This document shows positions 15,868-25,400 of a stretch of 64,000 nt of DNA, piece after piece. Made by a program: the position numbers and the translations under genes. The notes below the pieces were generated by a model, which saw only the letters and a program-made list of their open reading frames with translations, was not told where the DNA came from and searched no databases. This stretch comes from Thermocrispum agreste DSM 44070 (GTDB lineage: Bacteria > Actinomycetota > Actinomycetes > Mycobacteriales > Pseudonocardiaceae), in assembly GCF_000427905.1 (NCBI RefSeq), contig NZ_ATYX01000007.1:1-64000 (forward strand), given 5' to 3'. Numbering within the stretch: the stretch's first letter is position 1; each line of letters begins with the position of its first letter.

Positions 15868-16943
15868 CAGCTCACCGCCTTCGCACCGGAGGAGATCAGC
15901 TCCCGGCAGTACCGCTCGGCGTACACCACGTGCTGCCACATGTCGGCGTAGATCGGATTGTGCGTACCGCCTTCGGCGTACCTGCGGTACAGCTGCTGCA
16001 GGATCACCGCCAGCCGGAAAACCCCGTACACCCGGTAGAACGTCCAGTTCCGGGCGACCTGGTCGTGGCGTCCGGTGCGCTCGGCGTAGTACTGCACCAC
16101 TTCGTCCCTGGTCAGCATGCCCGGCAAGTGCGTGGGCTGCCTGCGCATCTGCTGCAGGAACTCGTCGTCGTCGGCCTGGGTCCAGTAGGCCAGGGTGGCG
16201 CCCAGCTCCATCAGCGGATCACCCACGGTGGCCATTTCCCAGTCCAGCACGCCGATGACCCGCAGCGACGAGTCGAGTACCAGGTTGTCGAACCGGTAGT
16301 CGTTGTGGATCAGGCACGCTCCGACGTCCTCCGGCTGGTTGTCGTTCAGCCAGCCCATCACTTCGACGCAGTCCGGCACGTTGGCGGTGCGTGCCCGCTC
16401 GTACCGGCGGCACCAGCCCTCCACCTGCCTGCGCACGTAGCCGGGGCCCTTGCCCAGCCCGGCCAGGCCTGCCGCCTCGACGTCGACCTGGTGCAGGTCG
16501 ATCAGGCGGTCGATGGCCTGCAGGCACAGCGCGCGGACCTGCTGTTCGGTCAGCTCGAGTCCGTCCGGGAGATCGCGGCGCAGGATGATGCCCTCGAGCT
16601 TCTCCATGACGTAGAACTCGGCGCCGATGACGCTCTCGTCGTCGCAGAACGCCAGCACTTTCGGCACGTACGGGAACACCGGGCGCAGGCGCTGCTGCAC
16701 CCGGAACTCCCGGCGCATGTCGTGGGCGGACGCGGCGCGGTGGCCACGCGGCGGCCGCCGCAGGATCAGCGACCGATCCGGGTAGTCGAGCTGGTAGGTC
16801 AAATTGGACGCGCCACCGGGGAACTGCTGTACCGAGGGCACCTCGGTCAGCCCGTCCAGGCGCTCCGACAGCCACGCGTGCACCGCTGCCGGATCGAACG
16901 CGTCCTCCTCGCGTACCGGCCCTGGCCTGTCCTGCACAGTCAC
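15867..16943 (-). CDS. APH-type phosphotransferase (ACAD10/11 N-domain-like)
   Basis: A 358-residue kinase-fold protein; GTG at 16943 with GAGGT upstream. The aminoglycoside-phosphotransferase signature is complete: the nucleotide loop FPGGASNLTYQLDY, Lys-equivalent ILRRPP, the catalytic LIHNDYRFDNLVLD and the metal-binding DWEMATVGDPLMELG. This subgroup is usually encoded beside acyl-CoA dehydrogenases, and in animals it is fused to them in ACAD10/11, where it phosphorylates 4-hydroxyacyl-CoAs. The same pairing here suggests phosphorylation of a hydroxyacyl-CoA before dehydrogenase-type removal. It begins 19 bases after the SDR gene. Confidence 0.88.
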   Translation of the reverse strand: MTVQDRPGPVREEDAFDPAAVHAWLSERLDGLTEVPSVQQFPGGASNLTYQLDYPDRSLILRRPPRGHRAASAHDMRREFRVQQRLRPVFPYVPKVLAFCDDESVIGAEFYVMEKLEGIILRRDLPDGLELTEQQVRALCLQAIDRLIDLHQVDVEAAGLAGLGKGPGYVRRQVEGWCRRYERARTANVPDCVEVMGWLNDNQPEDVGACLIHNDYRFDNLVLDSSLRVIGVLDWEMATVGDPLMELGATLAYWTQADDDEFLQQMRRQPTHLPGMLTRDEVVQYYAERTGRHDQVARNWTFYRVYGVFRLAVILQQLYRRYAEGGTHNPIYADMWQHVVYAERYCRELISSGAKAVS

Positions 16944-16962
16944 ACCGACCTCACAAACGTCC

Positions 16963-17718
16963 TCACATCACCTTCCGCAGCAGCCAATCCGGTGCCATGC
17001 GCACCAGCCGGGCGAGCACCGCCCACGGCCACCGCGGCACGAACGCGGTGGCGGGCTCGCGCTCGATCACCGCGACCATCTCCCGCACGCCCTTCTCGGT
17101 CGAGACGATGAGCGGGCTCTTCGGCGCGCGGGCGGTCATCTCCGACTCGATGTAGCCGGGTTTGAGCGTGGTCACCTTCACCGGGCCCCGCCCATGGTGC
17201 AGGCGGATGCCTTCGGCCAGCGAGGCCGCGAACGCCTTGCTCGCCGCGTAGGCGGTCAGCGTGCGCGGGGCGCCGCGCTCGGCCAGCACGGACGCCAGCA
17301 CCACCAGGTGCCCGTCGCGCTGGTCGAGGAAGATCTCCATCGCCGCCTCGCACTGGGCCAGCAGGCCGAGCACGTTGGTCTCCAGCGTCTGCTTGTTCGC
17401 CCGCTCGAAGTACCCGGTGCCCAGCGGCTGTCCCTTGCCGAGGCCCGCGTTGGCGATCACCCGGTCGATCCGGCCCAGCTCGGCACGAAAGTCCCGGAAC
17501 ACGGCGAACACCGCATCGTGATCGGTCACGTCGAGCTGCCTGGTGACCACGCGGATGCCCGGGTTGTCCCGGCGCAGCTGCCCGGCGAGCTCGTCGACCC
17601 GCTCGATGCGCCGCGCACACAACGCCAGGTTACGCCCTTTCGCGGCGAACTGCCTGGCCATTTCCACACCGAGGCCGGAGCTGGCCCCGGTGATGAGGAT
17701 GTTCTGCCGGACGGTCAT
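16963..17718 (-). CDS. short-chain dehydrogenase/reductase
   Basis: A 251-residue SDR; its ATG overlaps the dehydrogenase stop (ATGA). The Rossmann motif ITGASSGLGVEMAR is at residues 9-22, NAGLGKG replaces the classical NAG segment, and the catalytic YAASK follows at about 156. ARRIER after the second strand suggests NADP preference. The C-terminus (WAVLARLVRMAPDWLLRKVM) could be an amphipathic membrane-contact helix, as in lipid-acting SDRs. It is the second gene of the leftward operon with acyl-CoA dehydrogenase and phosphotransferase, so a hydroxy/oxo-acyl substrate is plausible. Confidence 0.9.
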   Translation of the reverse strand: MTVRQNILITGASSGLGVEMARQFAAKGRNLALCARRIERVDELAGQLRRDNPGIRVVTRQLDVTDHDAVFAVFRDFRAELGRIDRVIANAGLGKGQPLGTGYFERANKQTLETNVLGLLAQCEAAMEIFLDQRDGHLVVLASVLAERGAPRTLTAYAASKAFAASLAEGIRLHHGRGPVKVTTLKPGYIESEMTARAPKSPLIVSTEKGVREMVAVIEREPATAFVPRWPWAVLARLVRMAPDWLLRKVM

Positions 17719-18947
17719 GCCTTGTCCCCTTGCCGGTACCGGGCCAGCTCCATGCGGGAGACGACGCCCAGGTGCACCTCGTCCGGCCCGTCGGCCAGCC
17801 GGAGGGCGCGCGCCCAGGCGGCCGCGGCGGCCAGCGGGAAGTCGTCGGTCACGCCCGCGGCGCCGTGCAGCTGGATGGCGAAGTCGATGACCTCCTGCGC
17901 CATCGCGGGCACCGCGGCCTTGATCTGGGACAGCTCGGACAACGCGCCGGCAGCGCCCTTGGTGTCCAGCAGCCACGCGGTGTGCAGCACGTGCAGCCGC
18001 GCCTGGTTGATGGCGATGCGCGCCTTGGCGATCCGTTCCCGGTTGCCGCCCAGGTCGGCCAGCTGCTTGCCGAACGCGGTGCGCGACGTGGCGCGCCGCA
18101 GCCCCGCTTCCAATGCCCGCTCGGCCAGGCCGATCGTGCGCATGCAGTGGTGGATGCGACCCGGCCCGAGCCTGCCCTGCGCGATCTCGAATCCCCTGCC
18201 GAGCCCGGCGATCACGTTCTCCTTGGGCACCCGCACGTCGTCGAACACCACTTCGCCGTGCCCGTACGGCGGGTCGAGGTAGCCGAACACCGGCAGCATG
18301 CGCTCCACCCGCAGGCCGGGGTGGTCCCGCGGCACGATCACCATGGAGTGCCTGGCGTGCCGGGGCGCGTCCGGATCGGTCAGGCCCATGAAGATGACGA
18401 ATGCGCACTTCGGGTGGCCGATGCCGGACGAGAACCACTTCCGCCCGTTGATCACCACCTCGTCGCCGTCCGGCACCGCGGTGGCCGCCATGTTGGTCGC
18501 ATCGGACGAGGCCACCGCGGGCTCGGTCATGCAGAACGCGGACCGGATCCGGCCTTCCAGCAGCGGCTTCAACCACCGCTCGCGCTGCTCGTCGCTGCCG
18601 TAGTGGACCAGCACCTCGGCGTTGCCGGTGTCCGGTGCGTTGCAGTTGAACACTTCCGGCGCGAACGGATACCGCCCCATCAGCTCGGCCAGCGGCGCGT
18701 AGTCCACGTTGGACAGCCCGGGGTACCCGGTGATGCCGGCCTTCGCCGGGGGCAGGAAGAAGTTCCACAACCCCTGCTCGCGGGCCTTCTGCTTGAGCTG
18801 TTCGATCACCGGCAGCTCGACCCACGGGTCGTCCAGCTCGCGCAGCGTCCGCAGGTAGTCGTCCTCCACCGGGGCGATCTCGGTCTCGATGAAGTCGGCG
18901 ACCTTCTGCCGGAGCTCAGCCGCTCGCGGCGACAGTGCGAAGTCCAT
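17715..18947 (-). CDS. acyl-CoA dehydrogenase
   Basis: A 410-residue FAD enzyme, first gene of the leftward operon; ATG at 18947. The acyl-CoA dehydrogenase signatures are present: AFCMTEPAVASSDATNM, NGRKWFSSGIGHPKCAFVIFMG, and the C-terminal QLHGAAGVTDDFPLAAAAAWARALRLADGPDEVHLGVVSR. The DGPDEVH ending and length match the ACAD11-like bacterial branch. It would introduce an alpha-beta double bond in, or complete dehydration of, an acyl-CoA delivered by the neighbouring kinase. Expression is probably controlled by the divergent TetR protein through the palindrome at 18966-18984. Confidence 0.93.
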   Translation of the reverse strand: MDFALSPRAAELRQKVADFIETEIAPVEDDYLRTLRELDDPWVELPVIEQLKQKAREQGLWNFFLPPAKAGITGYPGLSNVDYAPLAELMGRYPFAPEVFNCNAPDTGNAEVLVHYGSDEQRERWLKPLLEGRIRSAFCMTEPAVASSDATNMAATAVPDGDEVVINGRKWFSSGIGHPKCAFVIFMGLTDPDAPRHARHSMVIVPRDHPGLRVERMLPVFGYLDPPYGHGEVVFDDVRVPKENVIAGLGRGFEIAQGRLGPGRIHHCMRTIGLAERALEAGLRRATSRTAFGKQLADLGGNRERIAKARIAINQARLHVLHTAWLLDTKGAAGALSELSQIKAAVPAMAQEVIDFAIQLHGAAGVTDDFPLAAAAAWARALRLADGPDEVHLGVVSRMELARYRQGDKA

Positions 18948-18965
18948 GCCCGCACGGTACATTCT

Positions 18966-18984
18966 TATTGAGTATTGCTCAATA
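18966..18984. promoter_or_regulatory. TetR-type operator TATTGAG-N5-CTCAATA
   Basis: Perfect inverted repeat with 7-bp arms and a 5-base centre, in the AT-rich core of a 64-bp divergent intergenic region. It is 18 bases from the dehydrogenase start and 27 bases from the TetR start, so it would cover both promoters. Confidence 0.72.
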
Positions 18985-19011
18985 GCGTGCGCACCGACGG
19001 GAGGCCTTCCG

Positions 19012-19611
19012 ATGAGCACCACACCGCGCAGGCGGAGGCAGCACCCCGTGGAGCGCCGCAAGCAGCTGATCGGCATCGGGCTGCGCATGCTCACCGAACG
19101 GCCGCTGCACGAGATCACCGTCGACGCGGTCGCCGCCGAGGCCGGGATCTCCCGCTCGTTGCTGTTCCACTACTTCCCCACCAAGCAGGACTTCTACGCC
19201 GAAGTGGTGCGCGCCGCCGGCCGGCGCATGCTGCGCTCGGCCTTCCCGGCGGGCAAGGACGAGCCCAGCGAGCTGAGCGACGTGCTGGAGGGATACCTGT
19301 CGTTCATCGAACGGCGGCACGAGCTCTACACCGGCCTGTTCCGGCACACCGCGCCCGGCGACTGGCTGCACGACATCGCCCAAGAGACCCGCACCCGGAT
19401 GGTCGACCAGTTGCTGCTCAGCCTGCGTATCGAACAGCCGGCACCTATGGTGCGGGCGGCTGTCGGCGCGTGGCTGTCGTTCGCCGAGCAGCTGTGCCTG
19501 GAGTGGGCGGCGCACCGCCACGGGAAGCGGGAACGGGTGCTGGCCCTGCTGCGCGGCAGCCTGCACACCGTGGTCGCTCTCGCCGCCGACGAGGACGCCG
19601 CCGGTTCTTGA
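19012..19611 (+). CDS. TetR-family regulator
   Basis: A 199-residue regulator; ATG at 19012 with GGGAGG seven bases upstream. The TetR DNA-binding domain is clear: RKQLIGIGLRMLTERPLHEITVDAVAAEAGISRSLLFHYFPTKQDFYAEVV. The C-terminal half is helical and matches the group associated with fatty-acid degradation genes. The gene is divergent from the acyl-CoA dehydrogenase operon with a shared palindromic operator, so it most likely represses that operon and is released by an acyl-CoA. Confidence 0.9.
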   Translation: MSTTPRRRRQHPVERRKQLIGIGLRMLTERPLHEITVDAVAAEAGISRSLLFHYFPTKQDFYAEVVRAAGRRMLRSAFPAGKDEPSELSDVLEGYLSFIERRHELYTGLFRHTAPGDWLHDIAQETRTRMVDQLLLSLRIEQPAPMVRAAVGAWLSFAEQLCLEWAAHRHGKRERVLALLRGSLHTVVALAADEDAAGS

Positions 19612-19912
19612 CCCGGCACGAGCGGAGCCTGCGTCCCGACGAAAGACGGCGGCCGATGCCGGGCTCGGCGCGCCGCCGGGCACCAGCCACGCCACCCCTC
19701 GCCCGGTTTTCGTGACAGTTCCGCGCTGCGGCCGGACAAGGACCGAACGACGTAGTAGGCCAGACGGGTCACGATCGGATTCCAGCGAATCGATTCCGTG
19801 TGGCAGAATCACGCCACATTCTCACCGGGAATACCGGCATTTCGGGGCACGACCGGAACAATTCGGACGCGCATTCCGTCGGCCGGTGACGAGAATAGCG
19901 AGGGCAGATTCC
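19612..19912. other. intergenic region with no recognised gene
   Basis: About 300 bases between the TetR gene and the small HTH gene. It becomes AT-richer after 19780, as expected for the promoter of the next gene; no strong hairpin or conserved promoter pair is evident. Confidence 0.5.
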
Positions 19913-20311
19913 ATGACCGTGTCGCCGATCCAGGGGCAGCACGCCCCGACCGATGACCACTCCACACCGTTCTCCCGAGAGCTGCGCGCGGCGATCAAAG
20001 CCAGCGGCCTCGGACTGGACCGCATTCAGGTGCGGTTGCGCAACCGCGGCATCCCGATCAGCGTGACGGCACTGTCGTACTGGCAGTCCGGCAAGCGCCA
20101 GCCGGAGCGGGCCCGCTCCATCTCGGCGGTGCGCGCACTGGAGGAAATCCTGGGCCGACCTGCTGGTTCTCTGGTTCGCCTGCTCGAGCCGCCGCGCCCG
20201 CGAGGCCGCGCCGCGCGCAATGCACAAGCCCGCAGGACGACAAGCCGCCAGCCGGAACGGACGGCTTCCCCACCGCAGGCGAAATCGTTCGGCGGCCTGG
20301 TCACCCCGTAG
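19913..20311 (+). CDS. small HTH DNA-binding protein (XRE-like)
   Basis: A 132-residue protein; ATG at 19913 with GAGGG upstream. Residues about 20-82 form an XRE-type helix-turn-helix: FSRELRAAIKASGLGLDRIQVRLRNRG, then SVTALSYWQSGKRQPERARS and ALEEILGRPAGSLVRLL. The remaining 50 residues are basic and Pro/Arg/Ser-rich with no fold. Proteins with this HTH variant are common in Pseudonocardiaceae, often longer with a sensory tail; this one ends soon after the HTH. Targets are unknown; it has no obvious operon partner. Confidence 0.75.
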   Translation: MTVSPIQGQHAPTDDHSTPFSRELRAAIKASGLGLDRIQVRLRNRGIPISVTALSYWQSGKRQPERARSISAVRALEEILGRPAGSLVRLLEPPRPRGRAARNAQARRTTSRQPERTASPPQAKSFGGLVTP

Positions 20312-20516
20312 GCGAGCCGACCACGATTCCGGCCCGGGGTGCCTTCCCCGGGCCGCATCGCCTGCCGTCCGGAAGCGGCACCGCGAAAACGACATTCGGC
20401 TACTGCGCATCACCCGACGATCGTCGGTAGCGCAACCGCATTCAATGCGCTATACCACGCCGCGGCAGCGCGGTGATCGCATTTCGTAATTGCCGACCGA
20501 CCGGATTCCGTCCCGC

Positions 20517-22163
20517 TCACCGGGCGGCCAGCTGCTTACGCAGCAGTTTTCCGGTCGCGTTTCTGGGCAGCTCGTCCAGGAATATCACGTCACGCGGGAC
20601 TTTGTACCTGGCCAGATTGTCCTTGACGTACCGGCGCAGCTCGTCCGCCTTGGCCTCGTCCCCGGGGTGCCCGTCGGCCAGCACGACGTAGACGCGAAGC
20701 CGCTGACCGAACTCCTCGTCGTCCACGCCGACCACCGCGGCCTCCAGCACGTCCGGGCGGCTGGAGAGCAGGTTCTCCACCTCGAGCGGATACACGTTCT
20801 CCCCGCCGGAGACGATCATGTCGTCGTCTCGCCCCACCACGAACAGCTGTCCGGACTCGTCGAAGTAGCCCATGTCCCCCGTGGCCAGCAACCCGTCGAC
20901 GACCTCTTTGTTCGCTCCCCCGGTGTAGCCCTTGAACGACAGGATGCTGCCCACGAAGATGCGGCCGACCTTGCCCGGCTCGGTGATCGGCTTGCCGTGG
21001 TGATCGTAGATGCGCACCGAGCAGCCGACCGGCGGCCGTCCCGCGGTACGCGGATCCCGCCTGAGCTCGTCCGGCGTGGCGACGGTGGCGACTGCGACTT
21101 CGGTGGAGCCGTACAGGTTGTAGAGGACGTCACCGAAGGTGTCGAACGTGCGCTCGACGACGTCGACCGGGATCGCCGACCCGGCGGAAAAGATGATCTC
21201 CAACGACGAGGTGTCGTACCGCCGGCGCACGTCGGCCGGCAGGTCCAGGATGCGCTGCAACATCGTGGGCACCACCACGAGCACGTGGCACCGGTGCTCG
21301 GCGACCGCACGCAATGTGGCTTCCGCGTCGAACCGTCGCCGCATCACGACCTTGTTGCCCAAGGCCAGGGCGAGCAACAGCTGCGCCAGCCCGGTGCCGT
21401 GGAACGCGGGCGCGGCCATGAACATCGACTGCTGCGGCCGGAGCGGGATACGGTCCAAGAACTGCGCGCTGGCTATCGGCGACGTCTTCTCCCGCGGAGC
21501 CCCCTTGGGCGTCCCGGTCGTACCGCTGGTGAGCAGGATGAAGCTCCCCGGACGCGGTGGGGTCGGCATCGGATCGGCGGACGTCTCGGCGATCAGCTGC
21601 TCCATGTCGAGCACACCGTCGGGGACCGCCGCCGGGTCGTCGGCCCACGCCAGGTAGCGCTCGACGTCTCCGTCGACAGCTTCCAGCAGCCGCGTGAACT
21701 CCTGGTCGTAGACCAGCTTGACGGCGCCTTCCCGCCGCATCACGTCGGCCAGTTGCTGCTTGCCGAAGCCGGTGTTGAGCAGCAGCAGCTTCGCCCCCGC
21801 CTTGCCGGAGGCGGCCATGACCGTCACCAACCCGCGATGATCACGGCACAAGGCGCCGATCACCGTGCCCGGGCCGACGCCACGCTCGGCCCAGGCCCGC
21901 GCCAGCGCGTTCGAGCGGCGGTCCAACTCGGTGTAGGTGAGCGGTCCCGCCTCGTCGACCAGCGCCACCGCGTGCGGGTTCTTCCGTGCGCCGACCGCGA
22001 GCACACCGGCGAACGGCCCGTACTTGTGCATGGTCAGCAGCGAGCGGATGCCCTCGTCCGGCCGCCCCACCAAGCCGGCCCGCTTCATCACCCACAGGCT
22101 GCGCACCGTGGTGGCCGCCTTGCTCGTCACCGACTTCGCCACGTCCAGCAGCACCGTCGCCAC
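20517..22163 (-). CDS. acyl-CoA synthetase (AMP-binding, FadD-like)
   Basis: A 548-residue adenylate-forming ligase. GTG at 22163 or 22154 has GGGAG/GGAGG upstream. The ATP loop is LLTSGTTGTPKGAP, the A5 motif LYGSTEVAVAT, the A7 motif ATGDMGYFDESGQLFVVGRDDDMIVSGGENVYP, and the A10 Lys lies in NATGKLLRKQL. The N-terminal 65 residues (VTSKAATTVRSLWVMKRAGLV) precede the fold, as in mycobacterial FadD2/FadD12-like enzymes. It activates a fatty or other carboxylic acid to acyl-CoA. It stands alone on the minus strand downstream of hrpA. Confidence 0.9.
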   Translation of the reverse strand: MATVLLDVAKSVTSKAATTVRSLWVMKRAGLVGRPDEGIRSLLTMHKYGPFAGVLAVGARKNPHAVALVDEAGPLTYTELDRRSNALARAWAERGVGPGTVIGALCRDHRGLVTVMAASGKAGAKLLLLNTGFGKQQLADVMRREGAVKLVYDQEFTRLLEAVDGDVERYLAWADDPAAVPDGVLDMEQLIAETSADPMPTPPRPGSFILLTSGTTGTPKGAPREKTSPIASAQFLDRIPLRPQQSMFMAAPAFHGTGLAQLLLALALGNKVVMRRRFDAEATLRAVAEHRCHVLVVVPTMLQRILDLPADVRRRYDTSSLEIIFSAGSAIPVDVVERTFDTFGDVLYNLYGSTEVAVATVATPDELRRDPRTAGRPPVGCSVRIYDHHGKPITEPGKVGRIFVGSILSFKGYTGGANKEVVDGLLATGDMGYFDESGQLFVVGRDDDMIVSGGENVYPLEVENLLSSRPDVLEAAVVGVDDEEFGQRLRVYVVLADGHPGDEAKADELRRYVKDNLARYKVPRDVIFLDELPRNATGKLLRKQLAAR

Positions 22164-22466
22164 CTCCACTCCCTCGCCGCGGAGCGTAACGAGCGTTGTG
22201 CGGAGCGAATAGAGATCAGCGGCCAATCCATCCGGTCGGCGTTCTCGCCCGCTGAGCAGTCGACACCGCCGCTGATACTCCATCCGGGCCGCGAACGTGG
22301 TGCCCGCGCCACTCGGAAGCCCGATCCACGCTGTTGGACGTCGCCAGCTCAGCCCCGGGACCGCGCGCGAAGAACGCCGCGGTGGCACCGTCGCCGACCA
22401 CAGCGTCCACGTCGGCAACCGGCGAAGCAGCACCGCGCGACGCCGTCTCGCACGGCAGACCGTGCG
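22164..22466. other. intergenic region between hrpA and the acyl-CoA ligase
   Basis: About 300 bases with a mildly lower GC content than its flanks. No gene, strong hairpin or repeat is seen; it should contain the ligase promoter. Confidence 0.45.
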
Positions 22467-25400
22467 CTATCCCGCGATCGCGTCGAGGGCGCGGAGGATC
22501 CGCTTCTCCGAGACCGGATACGCGGTGCCCAGCGTCTGGGCGAAGAAGCTGACCCGCAGTTCCTCCAGCATCCACCGCACCTTGGCCAGCTCGGCGGGCA
22601 CGTCGTGCCCTGGTGGCACCTCGGCAAGCAGGGCACGGTATTCGTCGGTCAGCTCGCGCACCACGCGCATCCGCTCCGCATCCCGCAGGCCGTCCCTGGG
22701 CAGCTTCTCCAGCCTGCGCTGCACCGCCCGCAGGTACCGTTCGACGTCGGGCAGCCGCTCGAACCCGGTGTCGGCGACGAACCCGTCGTAGACCAGCCCT
22801 GCCACCTGCTCGTCGATGTCGGCCATGGCTTCGTCGAAGCCCCGCATGGCTTCGCGCGCCGACCGGACGTCGTGCCAGGCGACGAGCACACGCCGTACCC
22901 GTTCGACGGTTTCGACAAGCGTCGGCCCCAGCCCGGCGCGGACCGCCTGGACGAGCGCGGCGAAACCGTCCGCGTCCCACGCCGGCCCGCCCGCGCCGGC
23001 GATCAGGTGGTCGGCGGCACACGCGATGCAGTCGTCGAGCAGCCCGGCCACGCTGCCGTGCGGATTCTGCGCCAGCTGCAGCTTCTCCCGGGTGGTCAGC
23101 GCGTGGCGGAGCATCTTCTTCGGCGACGGCACCGACAGCAACACCAGCTTCCGAGTGCCCCGCCGCATGGCCGCGCGCTGCTCGCCGACCGTCGGGTAGA
23201 CCCGCACGTCGACGGCATCCCCGGCGTCGGTCAGCGCCGGGTACCCCTGCACGGTCGAGCCGCCGGCGTTGGCGGTGAACTCCTGCGGCAGATCGCCGAA
23301 ATCCCACGACGTCACGCCGCGCCGTTCGATCTTCTCGGCCGCCCGCGCAATGGCCGACTTCACCTTGGGGGCCAGGCGCTGCCGCAGCTGGCCGAGGTCC
23401 TTGCTTTCGCCGAGGGTGCGCCCCTTGCCGTCCACCACGCGGAAGGTCATCCGCAGGTGGTCGGGCAACGCGGTGAGATCCCACGCATCGACCGGGACGT
23501 CGACGCCCCTGAGCTTCCACAACGCGTCGCTGAGCGCCTTCAGCAGCGGTTGGTCCTGTCGCTCCTGCAACAGCTCCTGCACGGCCATGGCGGTGTCCGG
23601 GGCGGGTACCAGCTGCCGCCGCAGCTGCTTGGGCAACGTCTTGATCAATGCGGTGATCAACTCGTGCCGCATTCCGGGCACCAGCCACTCGAAGCCGCGC
23701 TCGTCGACCTGGTTGAGCGCCTCGAGCGGCAGATGCACGGTCACCCCGTCGGCGTCGGAGCCCGGCTCGAACTGGTACGTCAGCGGCAGCTCCAGCTCGC
23801 CCTGCCGCCACTGCTCGGGATAGTCGTCGTCACTGATGTCGGCTGCGGCGTCGGTGACCAGCATCTCCGGGTCGAAGTCCAGCAGCCGCGGCCGCCGCTT
23901 GCGCTCCTTCTTCCACCACGAGTCGAAGTGCTGAGCCGAGACCACGTGGTCCGGGATGCGCGCGTCGTAGAACTCGAACAGCGCCTGGTCGTCGACCAGG
24001 ATGTCGCGCCGCCGCGCCCGGTGCTCGAGCTCCTCGGCTTCCTCCAGCCGCTTGCGGTTGGCGTGGAAGAACTCGTGGTGGGTGTCCCAGTCGCCCTCCA
24101 CCAGGGCGTGCCGGATGAACAGCTCGCGGCACAGCCCGGGATCGATCCTGGCGTAGTTGACCTTGCGGCCGGACACCAGCGGGACGCCGTACAGCGTCAC
24201 CGTCTCCAGCGCCATCACCGCGCCGCGTTTGCGCTCCCAGTGCGGCTCCGCGTAGCGGCGTTTGACCAGGTGACCGGCCAACGACTCGACCCATTCCGGC
24301 TCGATCCTGGCGCAGATCCGGCCCCACAGCCGGGAGGTCTCCACCAGCTCGGCGGCCACCACCCAGCGCGGCGTCTTGCGGAACAGCGCCGATCCGGGGA
24401 ACACCGCGAACCGGGCGTTGCGGGCGCCCAGGAAGTCGCGCGTCTCCGGGTCCTTCAGCCCGATGTGCGACAGCAGCCCGGCCAGCAGGCTGGTGTGGAT
24501 GCTCTGATAGTCCGCCCGGCCGGTCCGCTTGCCCGCGGTGATGCCGACCTGCTTGGCGGTCTCCTTCAGCTGCGCGTACAGGTCCTGCCACTCGCGCACC
24601 CGCACGTAGTTGAGGTACTCCTGCTTGCACAGCTTGCGGAACTTGCTCGACGACAGCTCACGCTGCTTCTGGCGCAGGTAGTCCCACAGATTGAGGTAGC
24701 TGAGGAAGTCCGAGGTCTCGTCGGCGAACCGGGCGTGCAGCGCGTCCGCCGCCTGCTGGTGCTCGGCCGGCCGCTCCCGCGGGTCCTGGATGGACAGCGC
24801 CGAGGCGATCACCAGCACCTCGTGCAGGCAGCCGTTGCGGTGCGCCTCCACCACCATCCTGGCCATCCGCGGGTCCACCGGCAGCCGGGCCAGCTTCCGG
24901 CCGATCGGGGTGAGCCGGTTGCCGTCCAGCGCGCCCAGTTCCCGCAGCAGGGTCAGGCCGTCGGCCACCTGGCGCCGGTCCGGCGGGTCGATGAACGGGA
25001 AGTCGGCGATGTCGCCCAGCTCGGCGGCGGCCATCTGGAGCAGCACCGACGCCAGGTTGGTGCGCAGGATCTCCGGGTCGGTGAACTCCGGCCGGGACGC
25101 GAAGTCCTCCTCCGAGTACAGCCGGATGCAGATGCCGTCCGACGTCCGGCCGCACCGGCCCTTGCGCTGGTTGGCCGATGCCTGCGAGATCGGCTCGATG
25201 GGCAGCCGCTGGACCTTGAGCCGGTGGCTGTACCGGGAGATGCGCGCCGTACCCGGGTCGATCACGTACTTGATGCCGGGCACGGTCAGCGACGTCTCGG
25301 CGACGTTGGTGGCCAGCACGATGCGCCTGCCACGGTGCGGCTGGAACACGCGGTGCTGCTCGGCTGCGGCCAGCCGGGAGTACAGCGGCAGGATCTCGGT

